Below, piece by piece: positions 55,652 through 62,783 of a DNA stretch of 64,000 bases; position 1 is the first letter of the stretch, and each line of letters opens with the position of its first letter. Below the pieces are notes generated by a model that did no database searches, was not told the origin of the DNA, and worked only from the letters and a program-made list of their open reading frames with translations. The DNA is taken from NCBI GenBank assembly GCA_018435055.1, contig JAHDOA010000004.1, positions 62,001 through 126,000 of the forward strand, given 5' to 3'. Source of the stretch: Pelotomaculum sp. (lineage in GTDB: Bacteria; Bacillota; Desulfotomaculia; Desulfotomaculales; Pelotomaculaceae). Position numbers and translations under genes: made by a program.

Positions 55652-55680
55652 GGTGTCAACAACCCCGTCCCCCTGACACC
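55652..55680. repeat. REP-like element, copy 6
   Basis: GGTGTCAACAACCCCGTCCC runs into CCTGACACC and stops one base before the GLUG-repeat gene's stop codon at 55682. Its 5' flank (AATGGCCAAA) resembles that of copy 3. Confidence 0.8.
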
Positions 55681-55681
55681 A

Positions 55682-58600
55682 CTATTTGATGATGATGTTT
55701 TCGACGGACCTGGCTCTTGCCGTGCCGCTTCCATCGTGGAGAGATAGCACAAAACGGTAGGTCCCTTTGGGGGCGCCCGCCGGCAGGCGCAAGGTTGCCT
55801 GGCCTCCGGTGATGGTTACCGGCTGATCTATCTGTCCCTCCATATCCAGATAACTCATGGCGTATTTTTGCTGCAGGGTTGCTTTAACACTGCCCGGGCC
55901 TAAAGTTTGAATAGAAAAGACCACAGGAATAGAAGATGATGACGATTGGTCAAATACCCTGTTTTCAGCATTTGCCTTGATCGCATAGGCAACAGGCGCG
56001 GTCAGGTTAATATCGGTCGAACCGCCCGCCAGTAGATAACCGCTGCGCGGGTTTAAAATATCCGCGCAGGAATAGGCCCTGGCCTGCAAGGTGTATTTCC
56101 CTGCAGCAAGGGGGGCGGCGCATTCCGACATATCCAGGGATACAGTGGCCGTATGATCGAAGTCAAGGGGCAGAAAAGCATAGGGCAGGACAGCTGAGAC
56201 AAAAGTTCCGTTGATTTTAGCGCCTGCAGGTAAAGGCGCTATTTCTGTTCCACCCGCCCCTTCCTTTTCCAGATAAAATTCGCAGGCAAATGCTTTCCCA
56301 TCGGTCTTATAGTCGTAGCCGGCAACAGGGGTTTTACTAACGCTGACTTCAAATATATTATTAGCAGTACTGTCTACAGAAAGATTATATTCATTCTTGC
56401 CGGCGACCGTAACTGCCGGTAGTGCGCCGGTATAACCTCCATCAGGGTGGGACAGTTCAATAGTATAGGGATTGGCCGGGATTTGACTCTCTATGGCAGT
56501 TTTGGAAAAATCAAAGATAAACAGGTACTCCGCTGTGTCATCTTTTGTTGCCGCCGCAGGGCTGTAGCGCTGGTCTGCGCTTCCCATTTTTATAAATTCA
56601 CCCAATGTGATCGCCGGTACCGGCTGTGTCAAGTTAATATAATAGTAGGCGTCCCCGGCCAGCATGATGACTGAGGTACCGGCAGGCAGCTGCGTTGCCG
56701 CATTGTCGTTTTTCAGTTTTAGAGTTTGTTCTTCCGGCGCACAGTTCACTTTGTATTTGAGCCCAAAGGCCACCGTAAAAACACTTTCCGCAGTTACCGC
56801 AGCCGCAGCGCCGGTTTCCAACTGCGCCGCGGTATAATATTTACCTTCTTTGATCACCGCATTAACTATTTTAAACACCGCACTGGACTCAGTACCCTCG
56901 CTCGGCTTTGGCACTCCGTCGTCATCCAAATCCTGGTTCCAAATATGATCACCGGCGTCATTATCCTCATTCAATAAATCCTGAACTTCCTCCCAGGTCA
57001 TATCACCGACAGGAACGGCGCCGTCGTCGTCAAGGATGTCACCAGTTGTTGTGCCCCCCGGCGCGCCGGTATAATCATAATAATAGTTATTCCAGGCATT
57101 ATCTTCATCAATCACATTACCGATCACGCACCCCACATATTGAGGGCCGTCAACTGTTCCTTTATTTAAGTTATGATGGACGACCGTTTCCGGGCTGACA
57201 TAGCCGACGATACCACCGATGCCCCCTTGTCCGCCGCCAGCGACTGCTCCCGAGTTAAAGCTATTGCTTACAGTGCTGTTGTTACCGGTCTCTCCGGCCA
57301 CACCTCCTATATGGCCGTCACTCCCGTTCACGTTACCCGTATTAATGCAGATTTTAATCACGCCGTCCGTGGAACCGGCGATGCCACCCACCTGGCCGAT
57401 CCCTGTTATATTACCGGAAGAGGAGGAGTTGCTTATTTCACTACCGGTATTGGCGCGTCCCACTACTCCACCAACGTGATGCTGGCCATTTCCGGTCACA
57501 GAGCATTCGGCGCTGCAGCGGGTGACCATGCCGTCTGATATACCTGCCACACCTCCCACATAACCCTGTCCCGCATTGGCCGTTACTGTTCCCGAAATAC
57601 TACAATCGCTGATGACGCTGCCACTCCCGTGAGAATATCCTGCCACACCACCGATGTAACTATTGGGCGCCGAAACGGCCACGTTGACGACGCAACCTTT
57701 AATCTCACCGTCCGTCCTGCCGGCCACGCCGCCCGCGTATGCCGCTCCCCCTGTTGCTGAAACAGTTGCCGTAACAGTACAATTGATTATTTTGCTGCCG
57801 GCGCCGGCGGCATAACCCGCTACGCCTCCGACATAACTATTTTTTGATGTTATAACGGCATTGACGGCGCACCCGGTGATCAGCCCGTCTGTTTGGCCGG
57901 CTATTCCTCCCGTATAAAAGTTATTGACATCCAGGACGGTTCCGGAAAAACTGCAATTGCTGATTTCAGCGCCAGTTCCAGCGGCATAACCGGCTATCCC
58001 TCCCACTTTCTTAACCCCAGTTATCGTCTTGTCACTATTGCATTCTGTAATCTTACCCTCTGTGTAGCCGGCTATCCCCCCCACACATTCACTTCCCTCT
58101 ATCGTCCCGGAAGCATTGCAGTTGCTTATGATACTGTTAACACCGGCATAACCGGCTATGCCGCCATGGTAATGTGTCCAGGCGATAGTCACCGGACAGT
58201 TCACTTCACACCCGCTGATCAACCCGTTGGTGTAGCCGGCCACAGCTCCGGATTTATTTCCCCCGGCAATACTGCCCGATATCTTCAAATTCTTGATCTC
58301 GCTGCCGGTGTCGGCATAGCCAAATAGCCCCTGGTATTCAACATAGCTGATATCGATATACAAGCCGATTATTTCAAATCCATTACCGTCAAAGATCCCC
58401 TTGAATGGTTTGCCGGCGCTGCCGATACTGGTAAATTTCTTCCTGTTATATGGCTGAGAAACAAAGGTACCATCGGCATTCATACTGTTTAACAGGATAT
58501 CCTGGGTAAGCCTTATATATTTGCCTTCATAGGTGACGTTGCCACTGGCCTTGTTAACCTGCTGGGATAAATAGGCCAGCTGTTCCCCGGTGCTGATTAA

Positions 58601-58804
58601 ATAAGGGTCAGACTCCGTCCCCGTCCCTCCGGCAAAACTTGTGGCAGCGGAGCCGTTCCATTCATTGCTTACCCCATAAACGGCAGTCGTACCAATATGG
58701 AATAAAGACATCATAATAGCAAAAGCAATTATGATTAATAAGCCGGGTATATAGCGGCTTTTAAATTTATTCTTTTTGTGGACAATATTTTGATCCATAA
58801 TCAT
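55682..58804 (-). CDS. Large surface protein with GLUG repeats
   Basis: The 1040-residue protein has a basic N-terminus and a hydrophobic segment at residues 17-38, then a signal-peptide-like end (HIGTTAVYGVSNEW). Residues about 130-600 contain about 16 GLUG-type repeats of 20-25 residues (GGIAGYTEGKITECNSDKTI-like), expected to form a beta-helix. Ig-like beta-rich domains follow to the end (TLKLKNDNAATQLPAGTSVI). No LPXTG or S-layer motif is seen. GLUG proteins are adhesins or extracellular matrix components. It is the last gene of the riboswitch-controlled unit. Confidence 0.85.
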   Translation of the reverse strand: MIMDQNIVHKKNKFKSRYIPGLLIIIAFAIMMSLFHIGTTAVYGVSNEWNGSAATSFAGGTGTESDPYLISTGEQLAYLSQQVNKASGNVTYEGKYIRLTQDILLNSMNADGTFVSQPYNRKKFTSIGSAGKPFKGIFDGNGFEIIGLYIDISYVEYQGLFGYADTGSEIKNLKISGSIAGGNKSGAVAGYTNGLISGCEVNCPVTIAWTHYHGGIAGYAGVNSIISNCNASGTIEGSECVGGIAGYTEGKITECNSDKTITGVKKVGGIAGYAAGTGAEISNCSFSGTVLDVNNFYTGGIAGQTDGLITGCAVNAVITSKNSYVGGVAGYAAGAGSKIINCTVTATVSATGGAAYAGGVAGRTDGEIKGCVVNVAVSAPNSYIGGVAGYSHGSGSVISDCSISGTVTANAGQGYVGGVAGISDGMVTRCSAECSVTGNGQHHVGGVVGRANTGSEISNSSSSGNITGIGQVGGIAGSTDGVIKICINTGNVNGSDGHIGGVAGETGNNSTVSNSFNSGAVAGGGQGGIGGIVGYVSPETVVHHNLNKGTVDGPQYVGCVIGNVIDEDNAWNNYYYDYTGAPGGTTTGDILDDDGAVPVGDMTWEEVQDLLNEDNDAGDHIWNQDLDDDGVPKPSEGTESSAVFKIVNAVIKEGKYYTAAQLETGAAAAVTAESVFTVAFGLKYKVNCAPEEQTLKLKNDNAATQLPAGTSVIMLAGDAYYYINLTQPVPAITLGEFIKMGSADQRYSPAAATKDDTAEYLFIFDFSKTAIESQIPANPYTIELSHPDGGYTGALPAVTVAGKNEYNLSVDSTANNIFEVSVSKTPVAGYDYKTDGKAFACEFYLEKEGAGGTEIAPLPAGAKINGTFVSAVLPYAFLPLDFDHTATVSLDMSECAAPLAAGKYTLQARAYSCADILNPRSGYLLAGGSTDINLTAPVAYAIKANAENRVFDQSSSSSIPVVFSIQTLGPGSVKATLQQKYAMSYLDMEGQIDQPVTITGGQATLRLPAGAPKGTYRFVLSLHDGSGTARARSVENIIIK

Positions 58805-58809
58805 TCTCC

Positions 58810-59610
58810 TTAAGACCCGGTCACCGTGACACCTGTATAATCACTCTCGCCCAGGTCCTTGAAAAAAACCAGTTCGTAGACGGCGGCTGTATTCAGGGAT
58901 GTGGTCAAAGTCCTATTTGTTAAATCGATGGTTTCCGCGTCAGTTGCGGCTATGACAAGCGGGTTGGTCATGTCCGGAGCGGCGCCTGCCGGCCAGGATA
59001 TGATCACATCCCTGGCAGGTTCCATGCTTTGCGCCAGGGTAATCGTGAGGACGGCAACCGGGGAAGCCGCGTTTTCCGCCATCTGATAGGAAATGGCCGG
59101 GGTAATGACAAATTTACCCCGCAGGGTTTTACTGTAGGGTGAGGTAGTAGTGGCCGTTACCGTAACTACCAAAGGCCTCACCGGATCAGGTTTAGTGACG
59201 CTAAGATTAATGGTTTCCTTGTTTCCCCCGGATCCCCCGGCGGCGATTGTCCCACTGGCGGTATCCCCCGCCGGCCCGGCTGCTACGGTATATTTAACCT
59301 CATAGGCAATTTCACAACTTGAGATGTTTAAAGGATTTTCATAATTTCTCAAATCAAAGCTAATAGTGGCCGTATTGCTCGCTTGCCAGTCATGGGTTAT
59401 TTGATAATTGGGGATCGATTGATGATCAGTCAACAGATTGCTGGTAAAATAAAAATCCTCCACAGCAGTGGCAAAATAGGTATTGAGATTGGCCTTATGA
59501 ATATAACTGGCCAAAACCACCGTGGAAAATATAACCATTATAATCAGGATCATGACGAATTTAACGGTAAGTTTTGGCCCTTTAGTTTTTGGAAGGCTTA
59601 AAAATCCCAT
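58810..59610 (-). CDS. Anchored extracellular protein of the surface cluster
   Basis: The 266-residue protein has an N-terminal membrane segment (residues about 18-37, KFVMILIIMVIFSTVVLASY) and an extracellular beta-rich part with Thr/Ser-rich strands (TVTATTTSPYSKTLRGKFVI). It resembles no named family I can recall, although TasA-like neighbours suggest a matrix role. It starts 4-5 bases behind the GLUG gene stop region in transcription order, so they are co-transcribed. Confidence in the reading frame is high, in the role low. Confidence 0.7.
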   Translation of the reverse strand: MGFLSLPKTKGPKLTVKFVMILIIMVIFSTVVLASYIHKANLNTYFATAVEDFYFTSNLLTDHQSIPNYQITHDWQASNTATISFDLRNYENPLNISSCEIAYEVKYTVAAGPAGDTASGTIAAGGSGGNKETINLSVTKPDPVRPLVVTVTATTTSPYSKTLRGKFVITPAISYQMAENAASPVAVLTITLAQSMEPARDVIISWPAGAAPDMTNPLVIAATDAETIDLTNRTLTTSLNTAAVYELVFFKDLGESDYTGVTVTGS

Positions 59611-59696
59611 CGTTTCCTCCCTTGCGCCGGGCGCTGAATACTTCCTCAGTTACTTAACAATGGTTCAATAATTGCGTTCGTCAACCAGCCAATTAT

Positions 59697-60308
59697 CTAT
59701 CCAACCGGGTTATCGGGCTGGGACTGTTCTTCCTGGGATTGTTCTTCCTGGGATTGTTCCCCCTGGGACTGCACTGCTTTTATTCCCAGTACAAGATAAT
59801 CGATCTCATGTCTGTACTGCTCGCTCTTTATCCCCCCCGGCCAGGTCACCGTCAGGGTAAATTCCCTTTTCCCCTCATTATTAGCCTCAAACGTGCGGCT
59901 GGCGCTGAGATAGTGATAAGAATCAACGCGGGAAAAAGATACTGTTTCTTCAATACCTTCGCCGGTCTTTTCCTTTAGAGTAAACGCCAGGGGGAGGTTC
60001 CCGGTAGTTTCCAGTTCCAGGTTGAAGCTCTGGTTATAACTGCTTATTCTTTTTACGTCTCCCCCATATTCTTTCCAATTCTGCACCCAAATGTTAATAG
60101 TCTTGCCGGCGCCCGGTACCATATCTTTTAAAGAAACTGGTAGCGCCCTGTAATCCATAACCCAGGTGGAAAACTCTATATCCGGCGGTGTGGTATTTTC
60201 CGCCCCGCTGTTGGTTAAGGTAGCGCTGAAACGGGAAAATGAAACGCCCATAGCAATCGCTGACACTATCAGAAGATAGAATAAAACATGTCTCAGTTTG
60301 ATGTTCAT
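59697..60308 (-). CDS. TasA/camelysin-like SipW-type secreted protein
   Basis: The 203-residue protein has a signal sequence ending with AMGVSFSRFSATLTNSG, similar to SipW-dependent TasA/CalY signals. A beta-rich domain with LALPVSLKDMVPGAGKTINI and LPLAFTLKEKTGEGIEET follows, and a C-terminal tandem repeat of SQEEQ units (residues about 180-197). It is the first gene after the tandem c-di-GMP riboswitches, with an AAAGGTGG site. A fibre or matrix role is inferred from the family. Confidence 0.75.
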   Translation of the reverse strand: MNIKLRHVLFYLLIVSAIAMGVSFSRFSATLTNSGAENTTPPDIEFSTWVMDYRALPVSLKDMVPGAGKTINIWVQNWKEYGGDVKRISSYNQSFNLELETTGNLPLAFTLKEKTGEGIEETVSFSRVDSYHYLSASRTFEANNEGKREFTLTVTWPGGIKSEQYRHEIDYLVLGIKAVQSQGEQSQEEQSQEEQSQPDNPVG

Positions 60309-60332
60309 TTTCCCACCACCTTTCAGCTAAAT

Positions 60333-60368
60333 AAAAAAAGGCTGCGCGAAATAATAATTTCGGCAGCC
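60333..60368 (-). terminator. Intrinsic terminator of riboswitch copy 1 (proximal)
   Basis: On the minus strand GGCTGCCGAAAT (60368-60357) pairs with ATTTCGCGCAGCC (60352-60340) with one bulged C, then seven T residues follow. The left arm overlaps the 3' strand of the aptamer. Confidence 0.9.
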
Positions 60369-60440
60369 GGACGATCATATCACCCAGGGTGATTTAGACT
60401 CCTGACTTTGCGCCCCGGCCTTTCAGCCGGTTTGCCTTTA
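60361..60440 (-). promoter_or_regulatory. c-di-GMP-I (GEMM) riboswitch aptamer, copy 1 (proximal)
   Basis: On the minus strand the aptamer reads GGCAAACC (60436-60429), a GAAA-capped stem, GGGGCGCAAAG, GGAGTCTAAATCACCC, TATGATCGTCCGG, and CTGCCG to about 60361. These match the GEMM-I consensus (GGCAAACC, GAAA loop, GGACGCAAAGCC, UAA, UAUGAUAGCCGGGUUGCCG). It overlaps terminator 1 at its 3' end. It is about 96 bp identical to copy 2. Binding of c-di-GMP should stabilise the closing stem and disfavour the terminator (ON switch), by inference. Confidence 0.88.
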
Positions 60441-60557
60441 AACGAAACCGGTATATAATTTTGCATAAATCCAATAACTTAAACTTTATTGACAAAACTC
60501 TCTTAGATAAGATTCTCTTAGACAAAGTTCTTCATATAAAATTCCCCTGTGTAAAGC

Positions 60558-60591
60558 AAAAAAGCTGCGCGAAATAATAATTTCGGCAGCC
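60558..60591 (-). terminator. Intrinsic terminator of riboswitch copy 2 (distal)
   Basis: The same stem as terminator 1 (with one G-T pair at its base) is followed by six T residues on the minus strand. It is 223 bases from terminator 1. Confidence 0.85.
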
Positions 60592-60663
60592 GGACGATCA
60601 TATCACCCAGGGTGATTTAGACTCCTGACTTTGCGCCCCGGCCTTTCAGCCGGTTTGCCCCTT
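60584..60663 (-). promoter_or_regulatory. c-di-GMP-I (GEMM) riboswitch aptamer, copy 2 (distal)
   Basis: The aptamer is identical to copy 1 over 60564-60659 versus 60341-60436. Upstream flanks differ slightly (copy 2 has GGGGCAAACC, copy 1 has AAGGCAAACC). It is the first to be transcribed from the promoter at 60708-60737. Confidence 0.87.
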
Positions 60664-60707
60664 AACGAAGTCAGTATTTTAAATTTTCAGCAAAAATCAC
60701 TGTTTAC

Positions 60708-60737
60708 AGAATACACCAAGGCCAGGCATTTTGTCAA
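60708..60737 (-). promoter_or_regulatory. Promoter of the riboswitch-controlled surface operon
   Basis: On the minus strand TTGACA (60737-60732) and TATTCT (60713-60708) are separated by 18 bases. Transcription would begin near 60700, about 40 bases before aptamer copy 2. Confidence 0.75.
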
Positions 60738-60755
60738 GATAGATTTACAGGTGTT

Positions 60756-60916
60756 CCATTTGCCCCCTTACCAGGACAATCCTTCCGCCAGCAAATTTTA
60801 CGCAGGGGGTGATCAATAAGTCCTGCACTGTGGTGGGGATTCAAGCAGCACATTTTGCCCCGGCGCCATCTACTCCCTTACCCTGGCTGATCCACCGGAG
60901 GCAAATCTTACTCAGG
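60756..60916. repeat. Decayed direct repeats beyond the stop of the 60908 gene
   Basis: Segments 60756-60806 and 60866-60916 are about two-thirds identical and 110 bases apart. The minus-strand string AGATGGCGCCGGGGCAAAA near 60869-60851 also occurs inside the coding repeat of the neighbouring gene. This suggests the coding repeat once ran further and decayed. Confidence 0.5.
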
Positions 60917-62215
60917 AGGCGCCTGCCCCCCTGCCGGAACCGATCCGGGGACTGGTCCCGCCGGCGGCGAATCCTGTCCCGGGGCCATTTGCTCCCCTGC
61001 AGGGGCCGCTCCTGCCGGCGGCGATTTTTGCCCCGGCGCCATCTGGTCTCCTCTAATACGGAAAATAACTTTCACCGATTCCTTTGCCACCAGGGCATCC
61101 GCGGCCAGGGTATCGTAGTCGTCATAAGCTGCCATTAATGAAGTCTCGCAGGCTTCAATGGCATCTTGCTCCAACCCAATCAGGTGATTGTACTGCGCAA
61201 AATGATCTTCCGGACAAAGGAAACTATGGGGCGCCCAGATAATACCAGTTTCTTCGTCAATACTTCCCCCGTGTAATGCCAGGTAACCGCCTTGCTCCTC
61301 CGGACCCAGCGAGTTATATATCTGTTCATGCTCGCCACCGGTTAACACGCAGTACACGTAGTGGGTCCAGGCGCCGTCGCTCGACGGGCTGCCGTGCTCG
61401 ATCAGGTAATCTTCGACCGCCCTGGCCGCGGCTTTTCTCTGCTCATCCAGGCCCCCCTCGCCGTAATACTGATCATACGCCGCCTGGTAATAAGGCAAAT
61501 AATCACCGGTTATTTCCGTGGAGGTGTCCGGAACCACCGGCTGTTCCGGCTCTACAACTGCCGCGATTCCGGTGTCATTGATGAAACAGGAGGTATTCCA
61601 CTGCCAGTAAACGGTAACCGTGACCTGGTCTGTACTCCCCGTGGAAAAAAAGGGATCCCCGTCTATATGTTTGAAGATACTGAAAAACCCGTCATCGTCT
61701 GTTTCGATATCCCCCGGCCTGAACCATACGTCATCATCATCAACAACACCCGGGGGAGAAAAAACTACAGGCGGGTCATCCGTGGCCCCCTCGTTCATTG
61801 CCACGGTAATTTTAAAAATAAAGGGGGCGTAAACATCCACATCAGGGGTTTTGGCCACAGTACCTCTGGCCAGCCCTAACAAATCTGTGCCGGTGGGCGC
61901 CTCGAACAAATCCCGGACGTTCATCTCCACGTCATAGACAATCCCCACATCGGAACCGCCCCCGGTAAAAGTGAAGCTCTTCACACCGTAATCCATGGGT
62001 TCCACAGTTTTGGCGTTAAATAAATCGAAGGTAAACCCTTTATTATAAAACACACCCTCAATATCTTCCTCTCCCCGGGCGCCGAAATTCCATTTGGCCA
62101 CCAGGGCGACGTCAGAGCCGGTATATTCATCGGTAAACCTGGCCAGGGTCGACAAAAAAGCGGTACTGGCCAGCGCCAGAATGATCAGTATTAATAGAAT
62201 CTTCCCCTGTTTCAT
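60908..62215 (-). CDS. Surface protein with camelysin-like N-terminus and PAG-rich repeat tail
   Basis: The 435-residue protein has a hydrophobic signal (residues 5-20) then ARFTDEYTGSDVALVAKWNF, resembling TasA/camelysin proteins exported by SipW. A beta-rich domain reaches about residue 225 (VTVTVYWQWNTSCFINDTGI), then a predicted helical region with acidic and Tyr-rich parts. The end has repeats QMAPGQKSPPAGAAPAGE and QMAPGQDSPPAGPVPGSVPA, which look like a flexible extension. It directly follows sipW (11-base gap) on the same strand. Confidence 0.8.
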   Translation of the reverse strand: MKQGKILLILIILALASTAFLSTLARFTDEYTGSDVALVAKWNFGARGEEDIEGVFYNKGFTFDLFNAKTVEPMDYGVKSFTFTGGGSDVGIVYDVEMNVRDLFEAPTGTDLLGLARGTVAKTPDVDVYAPFIFKITVAMNEGATDDPPVVFSPPGVVDDDDVWFRPGDIETDDDGFFSIFKHIDGDPFFSTGSTDQVTVTVYWQWNTSCFINDTGIAAVVEPEQPVVPDTSTEITGDYLPYYQAAYDQYYGEGGLDEQRKAAARAVEDYLIEHGSPSSDGAWTHYVYCVLTGGEHEQIYNSLGPEEQGGYLALHGGSIDEETGIIWAPHSFLCPEDHFAQYNHLIGLEQDAIEACETSLMAAYDDYDTLAADALVAKESVKVIFRIRGDQMAPGQKSPPAGAAPAGEQMAPGQDSPPAGPVPGSVPAGGQAPPE

Positions 62216-62226
62216 TTGTCACCACC

Positions 62227-62763
62227 TCATTTGCCGTCCTCCCGGCGCCGCGCCTTCTTCACCTTTACACAAATATTCCCGCCATAAATATAAAGGAGAA
62301 CCAGCAGGGCTAGAAACGCCATGCCGGCTGGCCTTTTTAAAAACACCATGGCCACACCGACCCTGGGGATAGTCAATAACACCTTTCCTACAAACTGTTC
62401 CGGCCTGACCGTGTCGTCCGCGGTATTGTTATTGTCGCCCTTTAAAACAAACATGCCGTTTTCCTCGCCGACAATACGGTGGGTAAAAATCGTCCGCCCA
62501 TCCAAATATGAGGCGACGTCGCCAATCTTATATTTTTCCGCCGCCTGTTCGCGGATGATCACCACGTCACCGGGGTAGATGGCCGGCTCCATGGAGCCGG
62601 AGAGCACAATCAACGGGGCAAAGCCCCACACTTTGGGTACCGGGTTGTGGGTGACGGCTTTGTTAATCCCCAGGTAGAAGTTTATTATAATCAGTAAGGT
62701 TAAAAAGCCCAGCGGCACATAAATAAGCAGCGCGATCAGCGTTTTTTTTCGTTTTTCATTCAA
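62227..62763 (-). CDS. sipW: Signal peptidase I, SipW/ER type
   Basis: The 178-residue enzyme has a N-terminal transmembrane segment (residues 9-30), the nucleophile Ser57 in LSGSMEPAI, a His95 in FTHRIVGE in place of the usual Lys (ER/SipW type), LKGDNNNTADDTV, and a C-terminal transmembrane helix (about 146-165). SipW-type enzymes cleave TasA-like matrix proteins. Its position among such proteins supports this. It follows the 62784 gene by 20 bases on the same strand. Confidence 0.93.
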   Translation of the reverse strand: MNEKRKKTLIALLIYVPLGFLTLLIIINFYLGINKAVTHNPVPKVWGFAPLIVLSGSMEPAIYPGDVVIIREQAAEKYKIGDVASYLDGRTIFTHRIVGEENGMFVLKGDNNNTADDTVRPEQFVGKVLLTIPRVGVAMVFLKRPAGMAFLALLVLLYIYGGNICVKVKKARRREDGK

Positions 62764-62783
62764 TGATTTTTACAGCCCCTCTA

